A DNA stretch of 7,591 nt from Nitriliruptoraceae bacterium (lineage in GTDB: Bacteria; Actinomycetota; Nitriliruptoria; Nitriliruptorales; Nitriliruptoraceae), in the NCBI GenBank assembly GCA_007118045.1, contig SKTG01000138.1:1-7591 (forward strand). The letters are read 5' to 3'. The position numbers were made by a program, and so were the translations under genes. This document shows positions 1 through 5,914 of this stretch, piece after piece (the stretch's first letter is position 1; each line of letters begins with the position of its first letter). Under the pieces are notes generated by a model, which searched no databases, was not told the origin of the DNA, and worked only from the letters and a program-made list of their open reading frames with translations.

Positions 1-172
1 CGACGATCTGCTCGGCCCCGTGAACGTCTCCGCGGACCCGTCCCGCCATGCCACCTGGCTCGCCGAGTACGTCGAGTTCGGCTTCGACGAGCCGTACCTG
101 CACAACGTCCACCGTGATCAAGAACGCTTCGTGCACGATTTCGGCGCCTCGGTACTGCCCGAGATCGCGTGA
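1..172 (+). CDS. LLM-class flavin oxidoreductase, C-terminal end only (5' end outside window)
   Basis: An open frame enters from the left edge (first full codon at 2) and stops with TGA at 170-172, giving 56 visible residues. The segment has S-A-D-P-S-R-H, then W-L-A-E-Y, then G-F-D-E-P-Y-L-H-N-V, then R-D-Q-E-R-F and a final V-L-P-E. That pattern is typical of the C-terminal end of luciferase-like (LLM) oxidoreductases, TIM-barrel enzymes using F420 or FMN for hydride transfer, especially the group annotated TIGR03885-like. The last barrel strand (G-F-D-x-x-Y-L-H) and closing helix are intact, so the gene probably ends normally. Cofactor and substrate cannot be decided from this fragment. 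Its stop overlaps the next ATG by one base (TGATG, 170-174), suggesting it was once translationally coupled to the gene whose remains follow. Confidence 0.8.
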   Translation, partial: DDLLGPVNVSADPSRHATWLAEYVEFGFDEPYLHNVHRDQERFVHDFGASVLPEIA

Positions 173-546
173 TGTCCGACGGGGCGGCGTTCCGCGTCGC
201 TCCACCCGGCGGTCTCGCCAGGGCGCCCAGCACTATCTCGACGACACCAACGTTCTGCGGACCACCTTCGACGGGTGCTGGTGGGCGGCTGGTGGTCACC
301 GACTTCCTTCCCTTGAACGGCTCCTTGGACGCACGGGCGGACACACGGACCGAACCGGCCGTCTACCGGCTGGTGCACGCTGGGGGTGGCGAGGTGGAAG
401 CCGAGGTCGAACGGGCCCCACGGTTCGGTTACGCCGATCAGGTACCCGAGGTCGCCCGCACCGAGCGTGGCTGGCTGGCGTGGGCCGGCACCCGGTCGCT
501 GAGCCTGACGGGCGTTGGCGACGAGGCACGTGTCGAGGAGGACGGA
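172..546 (+). pseudogene. Relic of a GH15 (trehalase/glucoamylase-like) N-terminal domain
   Basis: Pieces of one protein lie in two frames. The frame of the ATG at 172 gives F-R-V-A-P-P-G-G (190-213). The frame one base earlier then gives Q-H-Y-L-D-D-T-N-V-L-R-T-T-F-D-G (about 228-275). The first frame resumes with G-G-R-L-V-V-T-D-F-L-P-L (about 283-318), then V-Y-R-L-V, G-G-E-V-E-A-E-V-E and P-R-F-G-Y-A, ending near G-W-L-A-W-A-G. In order these match the beta-sandwich N-terminal domain of bacterial GH15 enzymes (trehalase, glucoamylase, glucodextranase types). The family's first 60 or so residues are missing before F-R-V-A-P, and the (alpha/alpha)6 catalytic barrel is absent. The ATG overlapping the preceding stop may be the original start, fused to the middle of the domain by a deletion. 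Family assignment is from remembered motifs. The frame changes could be sequencing errors, but the missing ends could not. Confidence 0.62.
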
Positions 547-565
547 CATGGTTGCTCACCCAGCG

Positions 566-727
566 CTACCCCAACACCACGATGGCCTGGGACGTCGGCA
601 TCCCATGCCACTGGAGGATCTGGTGGGCGAGGATGCCGTCGATGAACCCGCCGATGCCTGATCCCATCACGATCGCGGGTGTAGTGATACTGGCGGGTCG
701 ACGTGGCTCGCGCTCCTGGGCACGCAC
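566..727 (-). pseudogene. Truncated DUF2243-type membrane protein remnant
   Basis: The minus strand from a GTG at 727 to TAG at 568-566 encodes 53 residues. They include G-S-G-I-G-G-F-I-D-G-I-L, then H-Q-I-L-Q-W-H-G-M, the hallmark first helix of the DUF2243 family (glycine-rich helix, F-x-D-G-I, H-Q-x-L-Q-W-H). Complete members are small integral membrane proteins with several helices. Here the frame stops about ten residues after the hallmark, and the later helices were not found in any minus-strand frame down to 118. I read it as a remnant cut off at its 3' side, beside the equally cut-off GH15 relic on the other strand. The GTG is only the first usable start after an in-frame stop, and no convincing ribosome binding site precedes it. 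The function of DUF2243 is unknown. A functional single-helix microprotein is possible but less likely. Confidence 0.58.
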
Positions 728-1039
728 GAGTGCTCGTCCTCGCTCGAGACGGTGACGTCAGCCCCGCTGCTGGCCTTGTCGGTGAACCGGCCGACGGCGA
801 CGGCAGCGACCGCAGTCACGCCGTAGGGCAGCGTCGCGAGCAGTGACGAGGCTCGAGACGCGCAGGTCATGCACACGTGATCCCCCTCGATGGTCGTGGC
901 CCAAGGTCGCAAGTCGTCGACAGGCGACACCGGGTTCGCGCCTCGACGGTCGGACACGTCCATGCCGAGGTGAACCAGAAGGCGCGAAGGTGACCGCGCG
1001 CCTACGAGCGACCATGCAGGAGCTGGCTTCCCGATCGGC
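728..1039. other. Gene-free stretch, probably decayed
   Basis: This 312-base stretch has no reading frame that looks like a real protein on either strand. The open frames present give arginine- and serine-rich compositions typical of shadow frames in GC-rich DNA. One short minus-strand segment (about 849-769) reads as a hydrophobic helix starting S-L-L-A-T-L-P-Y and ending V-G-R-F-T-D-K. It resembles a transmembrane helix plus cytoplasmic loop of a major facilitator transporter, but is too short to call. No convincing terminator follows the GAF-ANTAR stop at 1040. Confidence 0.5.
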
Positions 1040-1759
1040 TCAGTCCGTCGGACCCGTCGTGGATGCGCTCGTCTCCACGACATGGGCAGCGACCTCGCGC
1101 AGCTTGAGGTTCCGGGTCTGTGAGATGCGTCGCAGCATCTCGAACGCCGCCTCGGCGGTCAGCTGGTGCTGCGCCATGAGGATGCCCTTGGCCTGTCCGA
1201 TGACGTCGCGGCTCTCGAGTGCGCGCGTGAGGTTGTCCTCCGCACGTGACTGCTCGACCATGTGGTTGGCGTTGAGGATGTAACCGGAAGCCATGTCGGC
1301 GAGCAGTTGCGCAGTCTCCAGCTCTTCCCTGTCCCAGGTATGCGGCCGCAGACGGTAGAGGTTGAGGGCCCCGATCCGCCGATCGGCTACCGGCATCGGG
1401 ATGCCCGCGACGGCACGCATCCCGTGTTCCAGGCTGACCTGGCGGTAGGTCGGCCACCGGTCCTCGAGTTCCAGGTAGGAGACCGCGACCTGTTCGCCGG
1501 TCAGATACGCCTCCTGGCACGGACCTTCGCCGAGCGAGACCTGCGCGTCCTCCACGGCCGCGATGTCGTCGTCGGTGGCCGTCACGAACATCAGGGCCTC
1601 GCCCTCCGTCGGCGCCAGCGAGACACCGGCACCGTCGACACCGAGCACCTCGACGACCTGGCCGGTGAGCAGGTGCAGCATCTGGTCGACGTCGTAGGGT
1701 CCGATGACCGCCTTGGTGAAGTCCCGGAAGGCGGCACGCAGGGCAACGTCATCAACCAT
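1040..1759 (-). CDS. GAF and ANTAR domain regulator
   Basis: This 239-residue cytoplasmic protein has a GAF sensor domain (about 23-165, including G-E-G-P-C-Q-E-A near 78-84 and G-A-L-N-L-Y near 130-135). It is followed by a C-terminal ANTAR domain (about 174-230) with the diagnostic I-G-Q-A-K-G-I-L-M (187-195) and a closing L-R-E-V-A. ANTAR domains bind paired RNA hairpins and usually act as transcription antiterminators. GAF-ANTAR proteins without a receiver domain are common in actinobacteria and are thought to sense a small ligand or redox cue. The frame is open much further upstream, but that extension is arginine/proline-rich shadow sequence. The ATG at 1759 begins where family-like sequence begins (M-V-D-D-V-A-L-R-A-A-F). 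No strong ribosome binding site precedes it, so an in-frame GTG six codons upstream (1777) is an alternative. It stands alone, divergent from the acetyltransferase gene; its RNA targets are not evident here. Confidence 0.9.
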   Translation of the reverse strand: MVDDVALRAAFRDFTKAVIGPYDVDQMLHLLTGQVVEVLGVDGAGVSLAPTEGEALMFVTATDDDIAAVEDAQVSLGEGPCQEAYLTGEQVAVSYLELEDRWPTYRQVSLEHGMRAVAGIPMPVADRRIGALNLYRLRPHTWDREELETAQLLADMASGYILNANHMVEQSRAEDNLTRALESRDVIGQAKGILMAQHQLTAEAAFEMLRRISQTRNLKLREVAAHVVETSASTTGPTD

Positions 1760-1836
1760 CGCGGTGGGTCCGATCACTCGTCGCGGCGCCCGAACCGGGC
1801 CACGCGCGACGATCAACCGGACGACCGCACCCGTGA

Positions 1837-1854
1837 GAGACACCATCGTGTCTC
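1837..1854. repeat. Perfect inverted repeat, 7-base arms and 4-base spacer
   Basis: The sequence reads GAGACAC, CATC, GTGTCTC, a perfect palindrome 78 bases before the GAF-ANTAR start codon. It could be a DNA operator or, if transcribed on the minus strand, a hairpin in that gene's leader. The four-base loop does not fit the six-base loops described for ANTAR target hairpins, so self-regulation through this element is not supported as seen. No T-run follows it on either strand, so it is not a typical intrinsic terminator. Confidence 0.5.
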
Positions 1855-2078
1855 GCAGCATCGTGGCCGCGCGTCGACTGCACGACGGATCCCTGCTGCC
1901 CGTCGAGCCTACGCCACCTCCGGCCTGCTGTCGTCGAGAACCGTTCGCAGGCGGAGTCGGCCGGGGGCACCGACCCCCTACTCGTGCCAGAGTGCGGGCA
2001 CACTGCTCGCGCGACGTGCCTCGTTGCGCGGGAGCGCGAGTTCCATCCCCGGAAGCGACCGGCGCCCGCGTCGCGGTG

Positions 2079-2088
2079 AAGGAGGAGG
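2079..2088 (+). promoter_or_regulatory. Strong ribosome binding site of the GNAT gene
   Basis: The sequence AAGGAGGAGG ends nine bases before the ATG at 2098. It is a near-ideal anti-16S match and fixes the start of the acetyltransferase gene. Confidence 0.85.
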
Positions 2089-2097
2089 TGGGCTCCG

Positions 2098-2793
2098 ATG
2101 ACCACGGCCACGAGCGGGACCGGGGCCGACGTGCGTGTGCTCCGACCGGTGGACCAAACGGCCGCCACCACGTTGCTGGCACGAGGCTTCGCGGACGATC
2201 CCGGCAACCTCGTGCTGTTGCCGGACGAGGACGTCCGCCGGGCGATGATCGAGACGGCGGCGGCCAACGCGCTGCGTTCGACCCTGCGGTACGGCACCGC
2301 CCACGGGGCGTTCGTCGACGGCGAACTCGGTGGGGTCGCCCTGTGGCATCCGCCCGGGGTGCCACGCGGTTCGATCGGCACGCGGGTCCAGGGGTTGGCG
2401 GGGCAACTCGCGGAGGCTCCGACCCTTGCCCGTGCGGTGCCACACGCCACGTCGGTGATCGCCCGCCACGTGCCCGAGGCCGCTCGGCTGCTGGCCGATC
2501 GCCGCGCAGCGGTGGCTCGCGCAACGGGCGGGTTGTGTTGGCACCTGGCGTACCTGGCAACCGGACCCGAGCATCGCGGGCGCGGTCTCGCCCGTGCTCT
2601 GCTCGACCGACAGCTCCGTCGGTGTGACGAGGACGCGGCCGCGGTCTGGTTGGAGACGACCGATCCGGTGAACCCGCCCATCTACGAGCGGTTCGGGTTC
2701 ACCACGGTCGCGCACCTCGAGGAGGCCGCCTGGTTGCCCGGCCTGTGGGTGATGCGACGTGAACCGGTCGACAGCGAGGCCGCCGCGACGTGA
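2098..2793 (+). CDS. GNAT family N-acetyltransferase
   Basis: This 231-residue protein fits the GNAT fold, which transfers an acetyl group from acetyl-CoA to an amine. The N-terminal half has R-P-V-D at 16-19 and F-A-D-D-P at 31-35. It then gives G-G-V-A-L-W-H-P-P (78-86), a core strand common in soluble GNATs of this length. Motif A is clear: strand L-A-Y-L-A-T-G-P (150-157) runs into the acetyl-CoA pyrophosphate loop H-R-G-R-G-L-A (159-165). A later strand V-W-L-E-T-T leads to N-P-P-I-Y-E-R-F-G-F (192-201), where Tyr196 is the usual candidate general acid. The start is fixed by a strong ribosome binding site. The gene faces the minus-strand CPBP gene tail to tail, with 44 bases between the stops. 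The substrate is unknown. Nothing in the neighbours points to antibiotic, polyamine or ribosomal-protein acetylation. Confidence 0.9.
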   Translation: MTTATSGTGADVRVLRPVDQTAATTLLARGFADDPGNLVLLPDEDVRRAMIETAAANALRSTLRYGTAHGAFVDGELGGVALWHPPGVPRGSIGTRVQGLAGQLAEAPTLARAVPHATSVIARHVPEAARLLADRRAAVARATGGLCWHLAYLATGPEHRGRGLARALLDRQLRRCDEDAAAVWLETTDPVNPPIYERFGFTTVAHLEEAAWLPGLWVMRREPVDSEAAAT

Positions 2794-2837
2794 ACCATCG
2801 TCAACGCCCCGACCGCCTTCTGCTCGTGGACCGGTCC

Positions 2838-3662
2838 TCACCGGCCCCTCATCACCACGCGCCCGAGACGGGCGACCACGGCGACGAGCAGGAACGCGGC
2901 CGCGGCAGGCGCCAGGAAACCGTCGATGGCCTCGGGGGCGATGCCACCGATCACCGCCTCGTAGGCGCCGTTGACCGCGCCGTGGAAGAGCACCGCCAGC
3001 AGCACGCTCCCGCCGGAGCCGTCGTAGAGCCACGTGAGGACCAGGGAGAGCGCGACGGCGTGCAGCGTGAACGCGACGGGGTCGAACGACGCCTGAGCGG
3101 TGGTCTGCAGCAGGAACAGGGGGGCGTGCCACAGCGCCCAGACCAGCCCGATCACGACGCTCGCGGCCACCGACCCCATCGACGGTTGCAGACGCGGGAG
3201 GAGGTAGCCGCGCCAACCGACCTCCTCGAAGCCGCCGAACAGGACGCCGCCGGCGAGCATGGCGGGTAGCAGCACCCAGTGGCCGGATCCAGCGAGCTCG
3301 AGGACCGCCGGTCCCGCAGCGACCGTGGCCAGGACGGCCGCGGGCGCCACGGCCAGCGGCAGGACCAGCGTCAGGTACCAGCGGCCCACCCGCCACCGAC
3401 GGAGCCCGGCCAGCAGGTGCCGCAGCCCCGCTCGACCGTCGACGATCCTGGCGGTCAGCAGGGCGGCGACCGTGGGTCCGTACCCCCCGAGGATCCACAG
3501 GGTCGTGGCCACCGGACCAGCGAACGGGTCGGCGCTCGTCACGAGCAGCACCGTCCACGGCACCCAGGAGCCGAGCAACGTCGACAGCAGGAACACCCAC
3601 ACGCCCCGTCGCACCTGGCGCGAGGCCGGAGCACCCACCTCACCCGATCGAGCCGGGGTCAC
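2838..3662 (-). CDS. CPBP family intramembrane glutamic protease
   Basis: With the GTG start at 3662 this is a 274-residue multi-helix membrane protein. All three CPBP (Abi/CAAX-protease-like) motifs are present. E-E-V-G-W-R at 146-151 fits EExxxR; W175-x-x-x-H179 replaces the usual FxxxH; and H227-x-x-x-N231 fits the third motif. The predicted catalytic glutamate and metal/water-binding histidines are therefore in place, so the enzyme is probably active. Hydrophobic stretches lie near 21-41, 53-72, 97-120, 128-142, 164-184, 198-212, 218-232 and 248-266. Eukaryotic homologues cleave prenylated CAAX proteins; bacterial ones have roles ranging from bacteriocin self-immunity to unknown. It is the last gene of a likely three-gene operon, starting 28 bases after the hydrolase stop. 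The frame stays open to 3818, but that part overlaps the hydrolase and reads as shadow sequence. The substrate is unknown. Confidence 0.88.
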   Translation of the reverse strand: MTPARSGEVGAPASRQVRRGVWVFLLSTLLGSWVPWTVLLVTSADPFAGPVATTLWILGGYGPTVAALLTARIVDGRAGLRHLLAGLRRWRVGRWYLTLVLPLAVAPAAVLATVAAGPAVLELAGSGHWVLLPAMLAGGVLFGGFEEVGWRGYLLPRLQPSMGSVAASVVIGLVWALWHAPLFLLQTTAQASFDPVAFTLHAVALSLVLTWLYDGSGGSVLLAVLFHGAVNGAYEAVIGGIAPEAIDGFLAPAAAAFLLVAVVARLGRVVMRGR

Positions 3663-3670
3663 CGTCGCCA

Positions 3671-3675
3671 CCTCC
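3671..3675 (-). promoter_or_regulatory. Ribosome binding site that selects the CPBP start
   Basis: GGAGG on the minus strand lies eight bases before the GTG at 3662. An upstream in-frame GTG at 3671-3669 overlaps the GGAGG itself, so the second GTG is the more likely start. Confidence 0.6.
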
Positions 3676-3690
3676 GGTCCGCCCGGTCGG

Positions 3691-4557
3691 TCAGCGATCG
3701 CCCGACCGCGGGCGGCGGCTCGGGGTCGGCTCCGAGCCGATCGCGTGGACGTGATCGACGAACTCCAGCAGCACCTCGTTGAAGCGGTCGGGCGCTTCCT
3801 GGTTGACGAGGTGGCCACCGGGGAGCATCACGTGCTCGGCACCCGGTACTCCCTGTGCCCACCGGCGCATGGCGCGGGCGACCGGTCGCTCCTCACCCTC
3901 TCCCTGGACGAGCAGCAGCGAGACGCCGTGTGTCGGCGCTCCGGCCGAGCGGAGATGTGCCGCCATCGCCGCCGCCGACACCGCGACGAAAGCGTCCTTG
4001 TCGAGGCGATCCGTGGCCGCACGGACGTAACGGCGCACGGCGGGCTCCCGGGTGACCATCGCGGCGAACACCGTACGTAGCAGTCGGTCCGGCCAGAACT
4101 CGATCATCCGTACGCGCAAGCGCTGCAGCCCTCGCATGACCGCACCAGGCCGATCGCCGAGCGCGGGCGAACCGATCGCCACCAGGGCGACGACCCGATC
4201 GGGATACCGGGAGACGAACTCCTGAGCCACCATGCCGCCGAACGACTGGCCCACGAGCACGCCCCGGTCGGCGGGCACGTCATCGAGTATGGCGAGCAGA
4301 TCGTCGGCGACCCGACCGACGCCGATCCCCGGGCCCATCGGCTGGCTGCTCCCGTGACCCCGGAGGTCCCAGGTGAGCACTCGGCAGCCCCCTTCGACCA
4401 GCGCGGGAACCTGGTCGTCGAACGCGTGGCGGTCGAGCGAGAGACCATGCAGCAGGATCACCAGCGGTCCGTCAGCTGGTCCATGCAGCCAGTAGTGGAG
4501 CCGGCAGCCATCCCGCTCCAGCACCCGGCCGTCCTCATGAGTCACCCGCGTGTGCAT
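3691..4557 (-). CDS. Alpha/beta fold hydrolase
   Basis: This 288-residue soluble protein covers the full alpha/beta hydrolase fold. The oxyanion-hole strand is V-I-L-L-H-G (33-38). A core strand gives L-T-W-D-L-R-G-H-G (61-69), and the nucleophile elbow is G-Q-S-F-G-G with Ser105. The catalytic histidine is His249 in P-G-G-H-L-V-N. The catalytic acid normally follows strand 7 as an aspartate. Here the place reads L-L-L-V-Q-G-E-G-E-E (214-223), so a glutamate must serve, or the acid lies elsewhere. A cap region spans roughly 135-205. Relatives include esterases, lactonases, haloperoxidases and C-C bond hydrolases, and the sequence does not choose among them. AGAAGG precedes the ATG at a suitable distance. 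It sits 34 bases after the reductase gene and 28 before the CPBP gene, probably in one transcript. The C-terminal tail beyond about 272 is polar and arginine-rich, with no fold assigned. Confidence 0.9.
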   Translation of the reverse strand: MHTRVTHEDGRVLERDGCRLHYWLHGPADGPLVILLHGLSLDRHAFDDQVPALVEGGCRVLTWDLRGHGSSQPMGPGIGVGRVADDLLAILDDVPADRGVLVGQSFGGMVAQEFVSRYPDRVVALVAIGSPALGDRPGAVMRGLQRLRVRMIEFWPDRLLRTVFAAMVTREPAVRRYVRAATDRLDKDAFVAVSAAAMAAHLRSAGAPTHGVSLLLVQGEGEERPVARAMRRWAQGVPGAEHVMLPGGHLVNQEAPDRFNEVLLEFVDHVHAIGSEPTPSRRPRSGDR

Positions 4558-4591
4558 GTGTCTGCCTTCTGCGTCAGGTCGCGCCTCCTGG

Positions 4592-5665
4592 TCAGCGGCG
4601 ACGCGCCCGCTGGGCTCGGACCAGGAGGACCACCACCGTGGTGAGGGTCAGTGCTGGGACGGCCGGCCCCGCCCATCGGACGGGGAGCTCACGGGCACCG
4701 TCCGGCACCGTTGCGGCATCGGGGTCCACGTACGGGAGGAGCCGGTCGATCGAGGGTGTCTCGACGCCGGCCTGGCGCAACTGGGCGAGGAGCTCACCAC
4801 CAACGTGCTCGATCTCGTCGCGTGCGGCCGCGGAGTGCCCTTCGATGCTGGAGCGGGCCTCCCCCTCGCCGAGCCGCCGGCGCAGCAACCAGATCCAGAC
4901 GGGTTCCGGGAGCAGCTCGAGCAAACGGAAGGTGCGGGGCGCCGGCCGGACGCCCAGCTCCCGGCGGAGGCCACGGAACGCTTCCTTGATCGCCCGGAGC
5001 GACAGGACCAGCAGGTCGCGGGTCCGAGCGAGCCGTTCCATGTCGATGCCCGCGGCGCAAACCGCAGGTCCCAGCGCCAGGATCGTGACGGCGGCGTGGT
5101 ACTTCAACCAGGCGTCCATGTCGTCCCGGATCCGCACGTCGTAGCCGCGCATGCTCGCCAGCACCTCGGCCACGGCCCTGGTGCGAGCACGCGTACGGCC
5201 GTCGACCTCGCCGAGCGGCAACGTGTACGTCCGCCGTTCGTCCACGGGCACGATGCGCACGAGGTGACCTTCACGGCTGCCGCCCGGCAGCGGGAAGCCG
5301 AGGAGCACCCGTTCGCGACCGAGGGCCTCGACGAGCCGTCCCGGCCCCTCGGCGTTGTTCATCATGAACAGGAAGGTCGGTACCCGCTCGTTGGCCGCGA
5401 GGGTCGGCAATGCCTCGTCGGCCTGGTTCTTGCGCATGACGACCATGACGAGGTCGTAGTCGTCGTCCGCGGTGAACCGCTCGACGAGCGGGACGTGGGC
5501 GGTCTCCCGCGCCCCGGTCTCCTCGTCGACGAGCACGACCCCGTGCTCCTTCAGGTCCTCGAGGCGTCGTCCCCGAGCCAGCAGGGACACGTCGTGGCCC
5601 GCCTCCTGCAGACGCAGCGCCATCAGACTGCCCAGCGGTCCCGCACCGAACACCAACACACGCAT
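4592..5665 (-). CDS. Ketopantoate reductase-like dehydrogenase with C-terminal membrane segment
   Basis: This 357-residue protein resembles the ApbA/PanE family of NADP-dependent 2-ketoacid reductases. It opens with a Rossmann strand and dinucleotide loop, V-L-V-F-G-A-G-P-L-G (3-12). Family positions M-R-K-N-Q (77-81) and N-N-A-E-G (103-107), a likely catalytic Lys188, and a C-terminal helical domain (about 175-310, with S-S-I-E-G-H near 272-277 and E-I-E-H-V-G-G near 284-290) follow. In E. coli PanE the lysine is followed at +4 and +8 by asparagines that bind ketopantoate. Here those places are Ala192 and Leu196, so pantoate synthesis is unlikely. Residues 333-349 are hydrophobic and are followed by R-A-Q-R-A-R-R-R, a plausible tail anchor absent from ordinary PanE. 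GGGAGG (5673-5678) fixes the ATG at 5665; the longer open frame upstream is shadow. First gene of a probable operon with the hydrolase and CPBP protease. The substrate is unknown. Confidence 0.85.
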   Translation of the reverse strand: MRVLVFGAGPLGSLMALRLQEAGHDVSLLARGRRLEDLKEHGVVLVDEETGARETAHVPLVERFTADDDYDLVMVVMRKNQADEALPTLAANERVPTFLFMMNNAEGPGRLVEALGRERVLLGFPLPGGSREGHLVRIVPVDERRTYTLPLGEVDGRTRARTRAVAEVLASMRGYDVRIRDDMDAWLKYHAAVTILALGPAVCAAGIDMERLARTRDLLVLSLRAIKEAFRGLRRELGVRPAPRTFRLLELLPEPVWIWLLRRRLGEGEARSSIEGHSAAARDEIEHVGGELLAQLRQAGVETPSIDRLLPYVDPDAATVPDGARELPVRWAGPAVPALTLTTVVVLLVRAQRARRR

Positions 5666-5672
5666 GACCCAT

Positions 5673-5678
5673 CCTCCC
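5673..5678 (-). promoter_or_regulatory. Ribosome binding site of the reductase gene
   Basis: GGGAGG on the minus strand lies seven bases before the ATG at 5665. It rejects the upstream extension of the frame to 5758. Confidence 0.8.
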
Positions 5679-5724
5679 GACGGCGACTCCGGTGGACGCA
5701 TCGGCCCATCACGGCCGACCCCCC

Positions 5725-5752
5725 GACCGTCCGGGACCGAACGTCCAGGACC
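5725..5752. repeat. Tandem 14-base imperfect repeat, each copy holding a GTCCnGGAC palindrome
   Basis: Two adjacent 14-base units (5725-5738 and 5739-5752) agree at 12 of 14 positions. Each contains a palindrome with a one-base centre, GTCCGGGAC at 5729-5737 and GTCCAGGAC at 5743-5751. They lie 60 to 87 bases before the start codon of the reductase gene, in the only sizeable gap of the minus-strand gene run. That is a natural place for a dimeric repressor or activator to bind. Short GC-rich palindromes arise by chance in such DNA, so the operator reading is inference. Confidence 0.45.
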
Positions 5753-5774
5753 CACCATCCATCAAACACGCCGC

Positions 5775-5790
5775 CTCCCGCGGCCGGGAG
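5775..5790. repeat. GC-rich hairpin between the SDR and reductase genes
   Basis: CTCCCG, CGGC, CGGGAG forms a perfect six-base-pair stem with a four-base loop, 125 bases past the SDR stop. On the minus strand it is followed after a few bases by a weak TGTTTG stretch, not a proper T-run. It may help end the upstream transcript, but as an intrinsic terminator it is weak. Confidence 0.35.
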
Positions 5791-5914
5791 CGGCATCGGT
5801 CACCGGCGGGCAGGACGACCGGCCCTGCGACCTCGCAGCGTCCCGGCCCTGGGCGTGACCGTCGGCAGCGATGCCTGCGCCCGCGTCGGGTCCTGGCCGG
5901 GTGAGCGAGGGAGT

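Larger units (their letters stand above)
1760..2097. other. Divergent intergenic region
   Basis: This 338-base region separates the GAF-ANTAR gene (leaving leftwards) from the acetyltransferase gene (leaving rightwards), so it should hold promoters for both. I could not identify credible -35/-10 pairs on either strand. It contains the inverted repeat at 1837-1854 and, at its right edge, the acetyltransferase ribosome binding site. Frames running through it lack recognisable protein content. Confidence 0.6.

Noticed and set aside
48..755. A 235-codon plus-strand frame starting inside the LLM gene
   Set aside because: Only its short middle part (about 228-275) resembles a real protein, as one frame of the GH15 relic. 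The rest is shadow sequence.
1837..1854. The inverted repeat as an ANTAR-binding RNA element
   Set aside because: Known targets are two stem-loops with six-base loops. Here there is one stem with a four-base loop and no second partner was seen nearby.
1760..2560. The 267-codon upstream extension of the GAF-ANTAR frame
   Set aside because: The extension is antisense to the GNAT gene and the intergenic region, rich in R and P, and outside the known length of the family.
2828..2844. Palindrome GGACCGGTCC and an overlapping five-base-pair hairpin between the convergent GNAT and CPBP genes, considered as a shared terminator
   Set aside because: The stem is short, part of it lies in the CPBP stop codon, and no T-run follows on either strand.
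1978..3600. A 540-codon minus-strand open frame across the acetyltransferase and CPBP genes
   Set aside because: It runs through two genes with clear domains on opposite strands in other frames and has shadow-frame composition.
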